Part shown: positions 53,519 through 62,543 of the stretch, in pieces | Numbering within the stretch: the first letter of the stretch is position 1 | How the letters are laid out: each line of letters opens with the position of its first letter | DNA from: an uncultured Lachnospiraceae bacterium | GTDB taxonomy: Bacteria > Bacillota > Clostridia > Lachnospirales > Lachnospiraceae | Length of the DNA: 64,000 nt | Reading direction: 5' to 3' | Assembly: GCA_910577275.1 (NCBI GenBank) | Contig: CAJTMW010000017.1 | Location: 1-64,000 of the forward strand | Notes under the pieces: generated by a model | The model's database searches: none | The model's input: only the letters and a program-made list of their open reading frames with translations | Told to the model about the DNA's origin: nothing | Made by a program: the position numbers and the translations under genes

Positions 53519-54451
53519 ATGAGCAGGAAGAAAAAAAGCGCATTACATAAAGTAAACAAATGGCCCTATCTGTTCAGCGCGCCGTTTTTGATTGCCTATT
53601 TTCTGTTCAGTCTGTATCCAATGCTTTATTCGCTGGAGCTGAGCTTTTTTGACTGGAACGGAATAGGGACCAAAACCTTTGTGGGGGTGCAGAACTATAT
53701 CAATCTTTTTACCAAAGACCCTCTCTTTTTCAAATCGCTGAAAAATACGGTTATCCTGATGGCATTTTCCACGCCGATTACGGTATTTCTGGGGCTTACG
53801 GTAGCCTATCTTTTATTTGATATCGGCAGGGGAAAACGGCTGTACCAGACAGTCAACTTTTTCCCCTATATCACAACGCCGGTTGCCATTGGTTTTATCT
53901 TTTCCTACCTCTTTGACTGGCAGTCGGGATATATCAATAAAATTCTGGTGTGGCTGGGAATTCTGGACGAGCCCTTCTTCTGGCTGGGCAGCGAGACGGC
54001 CTCAAAGGTGCTTATCGTGGTAATGGTGGTGTGGCGCTGGCTGGGCTATTACATGACGATTTACCTGGCGGCAATGACGTCCATGCCCACAGAGGTCTAT
54101 GAGGCTGCGGCGGTAGATGGGGCGAGCAATCTTAAGATATTTACGAAAATCACAATTCCCATGCTGAAAGGCACCACAAGGTTTCTGATTATCACATCGG
54201 TCATCGGCGGGCTGCAGATGTTCGAGGAGCCAAAGCTTTTGTTCAGCGGCTGGGCGGCGCTTGGAAACGGACAGACCGGCGGGCCGGGCTACACAGCCCT
54301 CACTACGGTGTGGAAATTCTACAATGACTCCTTCAGCTTGGACTCCCGCCTTGGGTACGGCGCGTCCATCGCCTATACCCTGTTTGTGGTGATTATGCTG
54401 TTTACGATTGTGGGCTTTAAGATTAGCGGAAGGGGGAACAAAAATGAGTAG
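53519..54451 (+). CDS. Carbohydrate ABC transporter permease (MalF/UgpA type)
   Basis: 310-aa permease with six hydrophobic helices (WPYLFSAPFLIAYFLFSLYP first) and EAA loop VYEAAAVDGASNLKIFTKIT. ATG 53519 follows GAGGA; a 52-residue upstream extension covers the stem-loop and is rejected. Overlaps the next permease by 8 bases. Confidence 0.92.
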   Translation: MSRKKKSALHKVNKWPYLFSAPFLIAYFLFSLYPMLYSLELSFFDWNGIGTKTFVGVQNYINLFTKDPLFFKSLKNTVILMAFSTPITVFLGLTVAYLLFDIGRGKRLYQTVNFFPYITTPVAIGFIFSYLFDWQSGYINKILVWLGILDEPFFWLGSETASKVLIVVMVVWRWLGYYMTIYLAAMTSMPTEVYEAAAVDGASNLKIFTKITIPMLKGTTRFLIITSVIGGLQMFEEPKLLFSGWAALGNGQTGGPGYTALTTVWKFYNDSFSLDSRLGYGASIAYTLFVVIMLFTIVGFKISGRGNKNE

Positions 54452-55274
54452 GAGAACCAAAAAGAAAGTCATGGCGGCAGTCAAACAGATTCTGCTGATA
54501 CTTATGACGCTGGTGATGTTTTTCCCCCTGCATATTGTATTTATCATGAGCACCTACTACAGCGAGGATATTTTCAAGGGAATGCCGGTTCTGCCGGGAA
54601 GCTACTTTGTGGAAAACTTTAAGATGGTGGTATCAAAGGGGTATTTTCAGGCTTACCTTAATTCCATTGCCGTGTCTGTAGCCTCCGTGCTTATCTGCGT
54701 GACGATTTCGTCTTTAATCGGGTTTGCCCTTGCCAAGTATGACTTTAAGGGAAAAAAAGCGATTTTTGCCTTTATTATGGCAATTATGATGATTCCGGGA
54801 CAGATTTCCATGATTGGATACATGCTGGAAATGAAGAACATGGGGCTTTTATCGACCCTTTTCCCGCTGATTTTCACCTGGGCGGCGTACCCTTTAGGGG
54901 CATTTCTTATGACCCAGTTTACCAGCGACGGCGTTCCCGACGAGCTTTTGGAATCGGCAAGGCTGGACGGCTGCTCCGAGCCGGGAATCTTTGTGAAAAT
55001 CGTAGTGCCCTGTATCAAGCCGGGAATCATGACGCTTGCAACGCTGGTGTTTCTGGCATCATGGAATAACTATGTGCTGCCCGTTATCTTGATTAACAGG
55101 CAGGAGCTGTTCACCGTTCCGCTTATGGTAAACAGCCTGTCAAACGCTTTCCGCAGCGACTACGGAGCAATTATGTGCGCCCTTGGCCTGTCTGTACTTC
55201 CCATGATAGTGATTTTCAGCCTGTGTTCAAAGACGTTTATTAAAGGAATTGCCGCCGGAGCGGTGAAAGGATAA
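54444..55274 (+). CDS. Carbohydrate ABC transporter permease (MalG/UgpE type)
   Basis: 276-aa permease, six hydrophobic helices, EAA loop LLESARLDGCSEPGIFVKIV and C-terminal FIKGIAAGAVKG. ATG 54444 has AGGGGGAA upstream and overlaps the preceding stop. Confidence 0.92.
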   Translation: MSRRTKKKVMAAVKQILLILMTLVMFFPLHIVFIMSTYYSEDIFKGMPVLPGSYFVENFKMVVSKGYFQAYLNSIAVSVASVLICVTISSLIGFALAKYDFKGKKAIFAFIMAIMMIPGQISMIGYMLEMKNMGLLSTLFPLIFTWAAYPLGAFLMTQFTSDGVPDELLESARLDGCSEPGIFVKIVVPCIKPGIMTLATLVFLASWNNYVLPVILINRQELFTVPLMVNSLSNAFRSDYGAIMCALGLSVLPMIVIFSLCSKTFIKGIAAGAVKG

Positions 55275-55278
55275 AACT

Positions 55279-57273
55279 ATGGCGCTTTTAAAAATCAATC
55301 TTGAAAAATGGAAATTTGCACTGGGGGAGGAAATCGCCTGCCTTGAAAAGGGCCGGGAGGTGACGGTTCCCCACACGTGGAATATTGAAGAAGGGACGGA
55401 GGAGTATTGGGGAACCGGATGGTATGCCGCCTCTTTCGTGCCGGAGGAATCGTGGAAGGAAAAAAGAGTGCGGGCATTGTTCCGCGGCGTTTACCACGAT
55501 GCGTATGTTTATCTGAACGGAAAAGAAATCGGCCTCCATTTGAATTCCGGGTATACGCCCTTTGAGGCGGAGCTGACGGGCGGGCTTCGGTTCGGGGAGG
55601 AAAATGAGCTTGCCGTTAAGGTTGATAACCGGTTTTCGGAGCAGATGCTTCCCTTTGACACCAGCTTTGACTGGGCAAACGATGGCGGGCTTATCCGGCC
55701 TGTGGAACTCCTTGTGACGGGAAGGAGCTTTATCAAAAATCCTGCGGTGACGGCAAGACCGGTAATCACTTCCCGGGACCAGCGGCAGGATAAGGGGAGC
55801 GCTGTGTTCGGGCTCACCGCAATGGCGGATGGAGCCGGAGCAGGAGAGGCGGACGGACTTTTTGCGGAGTGGACTCTTTACGAGGGCTGCGATGCTGCCG
55901 GGGAGAGCGCTTGCGGGGAAAAGGCAGGCGGTGGGGACATGCAGACGCCCGGCAGAGAAGAAGCTGTGGCAGATGGCAGAGAAACGTCCTGCCGGAAAAT
56001 GGAAGGGAGAGAAAAACCAGTCTGCGAGGGAAAAGAACCTGTGACTGACGGCGCAGTTGAAATCCCCGGAAGAATTCTGCCGGAAGTGAAATACTGGCAT
56101 TTCGACAGCCCGAATCTGTATACCCTGAAAATGGTTTTAAAGAAGGGGGAAGAAATCCTTGACGAGGAAAAGGTGGTGTTCGGCTTTCGGGAATTTCGGG
56201 TTCAGGGCAGGGAATTTTACTTAAATGGAGAACCGGTAAGGCTTCCCGGAACGGAGTGGATGCCCGGTTCCGACCCGGCTTTCGGGATGGCGGAGACGAA
56301 GGAGCAGCTTGAAAAAATGCTGCTTTGCCTGAAGGAGTCCAACAGTGTAATTACCCGTTTCCACTGGCAGCAGGACGATTGGGTTTTCGACTGGTGCGAC
56401 CGCCACGGAATGCTGGTGCAGGAGGAGGTTCCCTTCTGGGGAATGCGCCCGCCCAAAGCCGGAGAGCAGCAGAGGAAGATTTTTGAGGAACAGATATCTG
56501 AAATGGTGGCATTCCACAGAAACCATCCCTCCATTTTTGCCTGGGGTGTGGGAAACGAGCTGGACGGCCAGTGTGAGGAGACCATTCAGTATATCAAGGA
56601 CGCGGTGGCCTATACCCACCGGCTCGACCCTTCCCGCCCGGCAAATTATGTGTCCAACTCCATTTATAAGGGACATTCCGTTGACGGCACCACGGACGGG
56701 GATATCATGATGATTAACGATTATATCGGAACCTGGCATCAGGGCTACGACCAGTACCGGGAATGGGACGCGATTGTGAAACAAAATCCCGACAGGCCGA
56801 TGATTCCCTCGGAGTTTGGATTGTGCGAACCGGCCTTTGACGGAGGGGACGCGCGCAGAGATGCAATTTTCAGGGAAAAGATGGAGTGCTACAGAAAATA
56901 TCCCAATATTGCGGGCACGATTTACTTCTGCCTGAATGATTACCGTACCCAGATGGGAGAGGACGGCGAAGGGAAGCTGAAAAAGCGGGTGCACGGTTCT
57001 GCGGGACTGTGCGGCGAGCCCAAGCCCTCTTATTATACGGTAAGGAAAGAATATTCGCCTCTTGCTGTTACGGCAAAGGACGGAAGTCTTGAAGTGAGAT
57101 GTAAAAACGACCTTCCATGCTACACGGTGAAGGGATATGTTTTAAAGGTGAAGGGAAAAGGGATTGCGATTCCCGATTTGAAGCCGGGCGAGGTCTGGAC
57201 GGCGGAGGACGTCGGGCCGGTGCAGATGAATGAAATAGAAGTGTACAGACCGGTGGGGGATAAGGTTTTGTAG
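55279..57273 (+). CDS. Glycoside hydrolase family 2 (beta-galactosidase/glucuronidase-like)
   Basis: 664-aa cytoplasmic GH2 enzyme. Sugar-binding domain with VPHTWNIEEGTEEYWGTGWY, immunoglobulin-like domain, barrel with acid/base Glu427 (GVGNELDG) and nucleophile Glu512 (IPSEFGLCEP). Residues about 185-262 form a long Gly/Glu/Lys-rich insertion (GEKAGGGDMQTPGREEAVAD and on) within the immunoglobulin-like domain. It starts 4 bases after the permease stop, so hydrolysis is directly linked to uptake. Linkage specificity not assigned. Confidence 0.9.
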   Translation: MALLKINLEKWKFALGEEIACLEKGREVTVPHTWNIEEGTEEYWGTGWYAASFVPEESWKEKRVRALFRGVYHDAYVYLNGKEIGLHLNSGYTPFEAELTGGLRFGEENELAVKVDNRFSEQMLPFDTSFDWANDGGLIRPVELLVTGRSFIKNPAVTARPVITSRDQRQDKGSAVFGLTAMADGAGAGEADGLFAEWTLYEGCDAAGESACGEKAGGGDMQTPGREEAVADGRETSCRKMEGREKPVCEGKEPVTDGAVEIPGRILPEVKYWHFDSPNLYTLKMVLKKGEEILDEEKVVFGFREFRVQGREFYLNGEPVRLPGTEWMPGSDPAFGMAETKEQLEKMLLCLKESNSVITRFHWQQDDWVFDWCDRHGMLVQEEVPFWGMRPPKAGEQQRKIFEEQISEMVAFHRNHPSIFAWGVGNELDGQCEETIQYIKDAVAYTHRLDPSRPANYVSNSIYKGHSVDGTTDGDIMMINDYIGTWHQGYDQYREWDAIVKQNPDRPMIPSEFGLCEPAFDGGDARRDAIFREKMECYRKYPNIAGTIYFCLNDYRTQMGEDGEGKLKKRVHGSAGLCGEPKPSYYTVRKEYSPLAVTAKDGSLEVRCKNDLPCYTVKGYVLKVKGKGIAIPDLKPGEVWTAEDVGPVQMNEIEVYRPVGDKVL

Positions 57274-57282
57274 AAAGAGGAT

Positions 57283-57325
57283 AAGGTGCAAAGCCGCGCG
57301 AAGTTTGGCGCGTGCTCTGCACCTT
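57283..57325. terminator. Terminator after the GH2 gene
   Basis: AAGGTGCA (57283-57290) pairs with TGCACCTT (57318-57325) and an inner CGCGC (57295-57299) with GCGCG (57308-57312); two T follow. It sits between convergent genes. Confidence 0.75.
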
Positions 57326-57352
57326 TTCAAGGTCTTTCGTATCTCTTTTTCC

Positions 57353-58150
57353 CTACTCTGTTTTAGTGATTTCTGTTCCGGCGTCATGGATTTCAATCAT
57401 ATAAATGTCACAGGGCGATAGTTTCATATTTTCGGTAGACAGGCTATTTGCAAGTTCAGCGGACCTGGTTTTAAGCATTTTTTGGATATCGCCGTCCGTA
57501 ATTTCCGCTTCGCTCAGACTGTTCAGGTAATTTTGCATTTCTTCTTTGAATGTCAATAGCGCCTTATCCCGCTCTGCAACCGTTACAAGTTCCGGGGCGT
57601 TGATAGAATAAGCGACATCCGCCTCAACGAAACAGGAAAAATCATATACCGTTTCCCCGTCCTCGTCCAGATAGTCGCAAGGTCTGCTTTGTTTGGAGAG
57701 TGGCATAGAAAATGTAAGTTCTTCTCCCATATGCTCGCAATATAATTCATGGGACGAAAAGGTTATCGTGGTTGTGAAAAAGTCGTAGTTTTCGTCACCG
57801 GGGGATATGGTGGCGCTCACATCAGCTACTGCGGCAAGGAACTCTGTCAATTCATCGGGCGTTGAAGCAAGCGTCTCGTTAAAATCGGCTATGCTCTGCT
57901 TTTGGTAGCCCTCGGTCCTGTATGCAATCAGTTTTTCATATGCAGCAGACGCAGTAGGGGAAACGGTCGGGCTTGAAGCCCCGGTTGTTGACGTTACAGG
58001 TTGGCTAATAGTGGTTTCGCCACTCGGTGCAGTAGCATTGTTTTGTTCGAGTGAAAAATTTTGCCCTGCCAAACTTGTTCGGCTTGCGCACCCTGTCAGC
58101 GCACTTACCGTTAAGAGGGCGGCAAAGATGATGGGTAAACATTTTTTCAT
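57353..58150 (-). CDS. Hypothetical lipoprotein beside a two-component system
   Basis: 265-aa lipoprotein. Signal peptide MKKCLPIIFAALLTVSALTG with lipobox Cys21, a Ser/Thr-rich linker to about residue 65, then a mixed domain (YDFFTTTITFSSHELYCEHM). ATG 58150 with GGAG upstream. Not recognised. Its upstream region holds TTGAAT direct repeats spaced like OmpR-family response regulator sites, so it is probably a target of the adjacent system. Confidence 0.65.
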   Translation of the reverse strand: MKKCLPIIFAALLTVSALTGCASRTSLAGQNFSLEQNNATAPSGETTISQPVTSTTGASSPTVSPTASAAYEKLIAYRTEGYQKQSIADFNETLASTPDELTEFLAAVADVSATISPGDENYDFFTTTITFSSHELYCEHMGEELTFSMPLSKQSRPCDYLDEDGETVYDFSCFVEADVAYSINAPELVTVAERDKALLTFKEEMQNYLNSLSEAEITDGDIQKMLKTRSAELANSLSTENMKLSPCDIYMIEIHDAGTEITKTE

Positions 58151-58246
58151 AGTAGAATCTCCTTTCTGTGAACAACGGTTTTTGTCAGCAAATTTATTCC
58201 CGCGCGGGCTTTGACTTGTTGTTTACCTGTTTCCGGGTACAGTTAA

Positions 58247-58284
58247 AGAATACCGTTCTGACTTGAATCTGGTTTGAATTGAAT
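58247..58284 (-). promoter_or_regulatory. TTGAAT direct repeats and -10 upstream of the lipoprotein
   Basis: On the + strand TTGAAT occurs at 58263-58268, 58274-58279 and 58279-58284; the first two are 11 bases apart, one helical turn. They lie where a -35 would be for a minus-strand -10 (TATTCT, complement of 58247-58252). This resembles activation by an OmpR-family regulator. Confidence 0.5.
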
Positions 58285-58321
58285 ATGTTTTTTATGTGGA
58301 GAAACGTAAACCTTTCGTTAG

Positions 58322-58353
58322 AAAAAGCGGCAAGCTAAAAGCCCGCCGCCTTT
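58322..58353 (-). terminator. Terminator of the two-component operon
   Basis: On the minus strand GCGGCGGGC, loop TTTTA, GCTTGCCGC then TTTTT: a 9-bp stem (two G-T pairs) and a T-run, just after the kinase stop. Confidence 0.75.
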
Positions 58354-58365
58354 GAAATATAAGCG

Positions 58366-59757
58366 TTAAAACTGTATGGAAACGATAACACCCTGAACAG
58401 TATTAGCAATTTCAATTTTTGCGCCATGCAAATCAAGAATCGTTTTCACAATATATAATCCTAAACCTGTGCCGCCGGTTTGACGATTTCTTGACTGGTC
58501 TACCCTGTAAAATGGCTCAAACAGTTTGGGAATGGCTTCGTCGGGGATATGCGCGCCCGTATTCTCAATGGTCAGACTGGTGTTTTCATTTCCTTTCCAT
58601 AACCTTACGATAATTTGATTTCCGGCTCCCGAGTACGCCGCCGCATTTCCCAAAAGATTATCCAATACTTTTTGAAGCAGCTGCCTGTCGCCTGAAATAA
58701 TAACCTCAGGGGATATGGATTGGTTGACCGTCAAATCCTTTTGCATGAATAAATCTTCAAACGCTGTAATGCGGTCAATTATGAGATTGCTAAGATTAAG
58801 ATTGCTTTTTTTGCAAGTATAACCCGGAGTATCTAATCTGGATATTGTTAAAAGCTCCTGTACCATTTTTCCCAAAGTGTCCGTAATTTCCAAAGACTGT
58901 GCAAGATATGTCTCCCGGTCTTTATAGCGTCCCACTTGATAGAGCATACCCTGAAGCTGTCCTTTGATAATGGTGACAGGCGTTTTCAATTCATGGGAAG
59001 CTGCTGCAAAAAATTCTACCCGTTGTTTTTCAAGCCGCCTTTCCATGTCAATTTCAGCCTGCAGCTTTTGATTGGCTTCCTGCAATTCTGAAAGAGCCGC
59101 TTCCAATTTCCGGGAGAGTGTATTCAGGCTGTCAGATAACACGCCTATTTCATCGGTACGCCCGGCAGAACAAAATCCACTGAAATCCATATCCGCCATT
59201 TGCTTTGAAAGTCTGCTCACTTCCCTGATGGGTGCAGTCATATACCATGAATAGAAGAAAGCGGAAATGATTGCGCCAATTAATACGACAATACAAAGCA
59301 CAGGGAGCGTTCCTTGTATCGCATCTTCTGTCTGGGTATGTTTTGCAGTATTCCTTGTCACCAATAACGTATAAATCGAATCGCTGTCTGCAAATGAAGC
59401 GGTGTATGGTTTTGTTTTTTCTTTCTTTTCAAAATCTGTAATCTGCCTGCCGACAAGCTGGTTAATATCATGTAAACTTACTTCCTGCCCGTCAGACTGA
59501 AAGAAATGCAGCTCAAATTCATTTTCGTATTGTTCCTCTATCCAGTCAGACTCAGCTTCAAGAAACATATAAGCGTATTCCGTTTCGGTTCTCGATAATT
59601 CATCCGGCAAAAAGCTGAGCTCCAAATCGACATCTTCTATGTCATACTGATAGTTTTTGGGGGCTGCCTGTAAAATGAAACGATATGTTGTAAAACAGCA
59701 CGCCGCTATCAACAACAATGTCAGCAGAAAAACTTTAACAGATAACCGGCTTTTCAT
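58366..59757 (-). CDS. Sensor histidine kinase (HAMP/HisKA type)
   Basis: 463-aa membrane kinase. Helix 1 at about residues 7-26, extracytoplasmic sensor to about 148, helix 2 at about 152-172, HAMP, HisKA with phospho-His255 (AASHELKTPV), then HATPase with N box (LDNLLGNAAAYSG) and G boxes (TGGTGLGLYIV). ATG 59757 is preferred; a TTG at 59769 is the alternative. Overlaps the response regulator gene by 23 bases. Architecture resembles VanS and cell-envelope stress kinases; signal unknown. Confidence 0.92.
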   Translation of the reverse strand: MKSRLSVKVFLLTLLLIAACCFTTYRFILQAAPKNYQYDIEDVDLELSFLPDELSRTETEYAYMFLEAESDWIEEQYENEFELHFFQSDGQEVSLHDINQLVGRQITDFEKKEKTKPYTASFADSDSIYTLLVTRNTAKHTQTEDAIQGTLPVLCIVVLIGAIISAFFYSWYMTAPIREVSRLSKQMADMDFSGFCSAGRTDEIGVLSDSLNTLSRKLEAALSELQEANQKLQAEIDMERRLEKQRVEFFAAASHELKTPVTIIKGQLQGMLYQVGRYKDRETYLAQSLEITDTLGKMVQELLTISRLDTPGYTCKKSNLNLSNLIIDRITAFEDLFMQKDLTVNQSISPEVIISGDRQLLQKVLDNLLGNAAAYSGAGNQIIVRLWKGNENTSLTIENTGAHIPDEAIPKLFEPFYRVDQSRNRQTGGTGLGLYIVKTILDLHGAKIEIANTVQGVIVSIQF

Positions 59758-60424
59758 CTTCTTTATCAATTCGATATCCCACCCCTCTGATTGTTTCTAT
59801 ATAGTCGGCGGCACCAAGTTTTTTCCGTAAGTTTTTTATGTGCGTATCAACAATCCGCTCTTCTCCGAAAAACTCATACTTCCAAAGTGTCTGTAACAGG
59901 TTTTGCCGCGTTAAAATTCTGCCCTTGTGTATCAGCAGTTCCCGCAGTATTTCGAACTCGCGGGGCGTTAAATCTATTCTTTCTCCCTTTACATAAACCT
60001 TGTACCCCTCTAAATCCAGTGTTAAATCCTTATAGTTCATGGTCTGCGGAACACATTTAAGCTTTGATGAACGGCGCAGGACAGCGGCGATTTTCCGAAG
60101 CAGTACAGGCATGGAAAAAGGCTTTGTGATATAATCGTCAGCCTGCAGGTCCAGGCCTCTAAGCTGGTTCCCCTCGTCGTCTAATGCCGTAAGCATGATA
60201 ACAGGCACGTCTGATTTTTGCCGAATAACTTCGCAAACGCCGAAACCGTCAATTTTGGGAAGCATAATATCAAGCAGTATTAAATCAAAGCTCTGTTCGG
60301 AATACTTCGCAAGGGCTTCCACACCGTCGGAAGCCAGTACAACACCATATCCGGCTTCCTGTATAAAGTCATGCAGCAGGGCCTGTATAGACAAATCGTC
60401 CTCAACAATTAAGATTTTACTCAT
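59735..60424 (-). CDS. OmpR-family response regulator
   Basis: 229 aa: receiver domain with phospho-Asp52 (LILLDIMLPKIDG) and Lys of YITKPFS, then a winged-helix DNA-binding domain (LTPREFEILRELLIHKGRIL; IVDTHIKNLRKKLG). ATG 60424 follows AGGAGG. Upstream cognate of the adjacent kinase; probable target is the lipoprotein gene at 57353-58150. Confidence 0.95.
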   Translation of the reverse strand: MSKILIVEDDLSIQALLHDFIQEAGYGVVLASDGVEALAKYSEQSFDLILLDIMLPKIDGFGVCEVIRQKSDVPVIMLTALDDEGNQLRGLDLQADDYITKPFSMPVLLRKIAAVLRRSSKLKCVPQTMNYKDLTLDLEGYKVYVKGERIDLTPREFEILRELLIHKGRILTRQNLLQTLWKYEFFGEERIVDTHIKNLRKKLGAADYIETIRGVGYRIDKEDEKPVIC

Positions 60425-60466
60425 AGCGCACCTCCTGACTGTAATTATAACAGAGTAATATGAATC

Positions 60467-60501
60467 TACTGTGTAGATTTGAAATTTTTTTGTACTGTGT
60501 A
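60467..60501. repeat. Direct repeat TACTGTGTA in the divergent region
   Basis: TACTGTGTA at 60467-60475 and again at 60493-60501, 26 bases apart, between the response regulator and the divergent gene at 60599. Could be a regulator site; the first copy is part of a CTAC-TGT-GTAG dyad. Confidence 0.35.
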
Positions 60502-60517
60502 TTTCAGGATTTTCAGG

Positions 60518-60546
60518 TTGAGCTTCTCCACGGATTCACGTATACT
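60518..60546 (+). promoter_or_regulatory. Promoter ahead of the fused AlbA_2 gene
   Basis: TTGAGC (60518-60523), 17-base spacer, TATACT (60541-60546), 53 bases before ATG 60599. Confidence 0.65.
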
Positions 60547-60598
60547 AAAGATAATTCTTATACAGAAAAAACGATTCAGGAAGTAAAGGTAAAATGCC

Positions 60599-61519
60599 AT
60601 GACGGACAGCAGTTTTTACGGATTGACTTCAAAGCAGGAAGTAAACGAGGTTCTCGCAAAGCTTCAAATTGCAGCGTGGATGAATCTGATTCCCACGCCG
60701 GATTTGGAGGCGGTGGAGGAGCGGAGAAAGCAGAAAAACGCAGAAATAGAAAAGATGCTTTCCGAGGGTAGAACAGTGTATGGATTGACTTACTATACGC
60801 CGCCTGTGTACCTTCAGTATGAACTGACGCAGTTTAAACTGGACTATACGGTTTATAAGGGAAAGCGGGTAGGGACTTATCCGTACAGAGAGATAACGGA
60901 GGCGGAAAAGAGAGCTTTTTACGATAAAAACCGGGATTTGTTCACCAGATATCACGGCGACAGCTTTGAATATGGGGAAGTAAGCATGATTATAGAAAAG
61001 AGGTTACGGGAGCAGGAGTATGAAAGTATAATCAGGTTGGAGTGTAGTGATAAAGGGCAGAGGCAGAAGGCAGGTATATTAATGGTGAATATTGGTATAG
61101 AAACAGAACAAATAGAATACAAGAAAACAACCGGTGAATTAAAGGAAGCTGTTATATCTATTGTTGCCATTTTAAATAAGCATGGTTTCGGAGAGCTGTA
61201 TTTTGGTGTCAGAAATAATGGTGATGTTTTGGGACAAGTGATAAATGATGAGACTCTGCGTAAAGTAAGTCAGGCGATAAATAATCATATTACACCGTCT
61301 ATTTTTCCGGAAATTACGATTAAGGCATTTGAAGGTGGAAAGCAGACTGTATATGTAAAATTTGCAGGGGACCAGCAGCCGTATCTGGCTTATAATGTTG
61401 CCCGTATCAGACAGGCAGATGAAGACCTTGTTATGTCGCAGGAAATGTATTCGGAGATGCTGTTATCCAGAGGCGGAGAGAAATACAGCTGGGAGAAACG
61501 GTCATCTGAGTATACATAG
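60599..61519 (+). CDS. Chimeric ORF: charged helical protein fragment fused to AlbA_2 DNA-binding domain
   Basis: 306 aa made of two unrelated parts. Residues 1-155 are charged and helical (YGLTYYTPPVYLQYELTQFK; REITEAEKRAFYDKNRDLFT; EVSMIIEKRLREQEYES); the latter half vaguely resembles SurA-like chaperone segments and I do not recognise the gene. From residue 162 (an ATG at 61082) it is the start of an AlbA_2/Schlafen-type regulator (IGIETEQIEYKKTTGELKEA; PYLAYNVARIRQADEDLVMS). It ends at TAG 61519 because of a frameshift; the rest continues at 61531. The fusion suggests that the regulator gene landed in, or lost a stop from, the upstream gene. Confidence 0.6.
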   Translation: MTDSSFYGLTSKQEVNEVLAKLQIAAWMNLIPTPDLEAVEERRKQKNAEIEKMLSEGRTVYGLTYYTPPVYLQYELTQFKLDYTVYKGKRVGTYPYREITEAEKRAFYDKNRDLFTRYHGDSFEYGEVSMIIEKRLREQEYESIIRLECSDKGQRQKAGILMVNIGIETEQIEYKKTTGELKEAVISIVAILNKHGFGELYFGVRNNGDVLGQVINDETLRKVSQAINNHITPSIFPEITIKAFEGGKQTVYVKFAGDQQPYLAYNVARIRQADEDLVMSQEMYSEMLLSRGGEKYSWEKRSSEYT

Positions 61520-61530
61520 AAGATATTGAT

Positions 61531-62472
61531 ATGGCAGTATTTAAGTCATATTTGATGAAAGCAAAGGCTGTCGGCAGAATTGAATTCGATTCTGAAAATC
61601 CGGCTGTGGTCTTGGGGAAGCTGAATCTTTTCTCTAAAGATGGCATACATCTTTTAAATGCAGGAGCCGCTTTGTTTTGCACGTGTACAACAAACGATGT
61701 TCAGATGGCAAAGTTTGCCACAAATGTGAAGACAACTTTTACTGATATTCGTCGAGAGGATAAAGGTTCTATTATAGGATTAAGCAAAGCATGTGAGCAG
61801 TATATTATTGATGCGATGGACTGGAAAGCGGATATAATAGGTTTTGAACGGGTAGAAACACCGGAAATACCGGTAGAAGCTATCCGGGAAGCAGTCATTA
61901 ACTCTTATGGGCACAGATTGTATAATAATAATCAGTGTAATGAGATTGATGTTTTTAAAGACAGGATTGAAATTCACACAACGGGCGGTTTTCCTAAAGG
62001 TCATACCCCTGAGGAATTTCTGGATGGAAATAAGAAAGCAATCCGCAGGAATAAGCTGATTACAGGCGTCCTTTATTATTCAAAAGATATGGAGACCTTT
62101 GCTACCGGACTCAAACGTATTAAGGATTTGTGTGATGAAGCCGGATGCAAGGTGGAATTCAGGGATGAAAAAGATGATTTTGTGGTTGTGTTTTACAGGA
62201 ATCTTCGAAAGACATGGGCAGAAGAACAGGAAAAGAAGAATGTAGAAAATCCAAAACATCAAAATGACGTTTTGGAAGATGTTTTGGAAGATGTTTTGGA
62301 AAATCAAATAATGAAACTCCTGTCTGAAAACAATAAACTTAATCAAAAACAAATAGCTGCAAAGACGGGGAAATCTATAGCATCGGTGCAGCGCACAATG
62401 AAAAAACTTTCTGAGCAGGGAAGAATTATTCGTGAAGGCGGAAAGCGTTTTGGACATTGGAAAGTGCAGTAG
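61531..62472 (+). pseudogene. 3' portion of frameshifted AlbA_2 / HATPase_c_4 / winged-helix regulator
   Basis: Second half of the gene that starts at 61082. Inserting one A in ACATAG near 61516 restores SEYTIEDIDMAVFKSYL across the break, the expected family reading. The part contains the RecG-like ATPase region (EAIREAVINSYGHRLYNNNQ; GGFPKGHTPEEF) and a C-terminal winged helix (KQIAAKTGKSIASVQRTMKK). Three 12-base repeats at 62266-62301 encode DVLEDVLEDVLE between these domains. Either a pseudogene or expressed by frameshifting; the break looks like a simple one-base loss. Confidence 0.8.
62266..62301 (+). repeat. Three tandem 12-base repeats within the regulator
   Basis: GACGTTTTGGAA followed by two GATGTTTTGGAA copies, in frame, encoding VLED units in a linker. 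Confidence 0.8.
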
Positions 62473-62487
62473 AGTTATATCGGATTT

Positions 62488-62509
62488 GCCAGACTCATAA
62501 AAATCTGGC
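62488..62509 (+). terminator. Weak hairpin after the regulator gene
   Basis: GCCAGA (62488-62493) and TCTGGC (62504-62509), 6-bp stem with a 10-base loop. No T-run follows. Confidence 0.35.
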
Positions 62510-62543
62510 GTGAGAAAGCCATTCAGACTAAGGGAGCAAAAAT

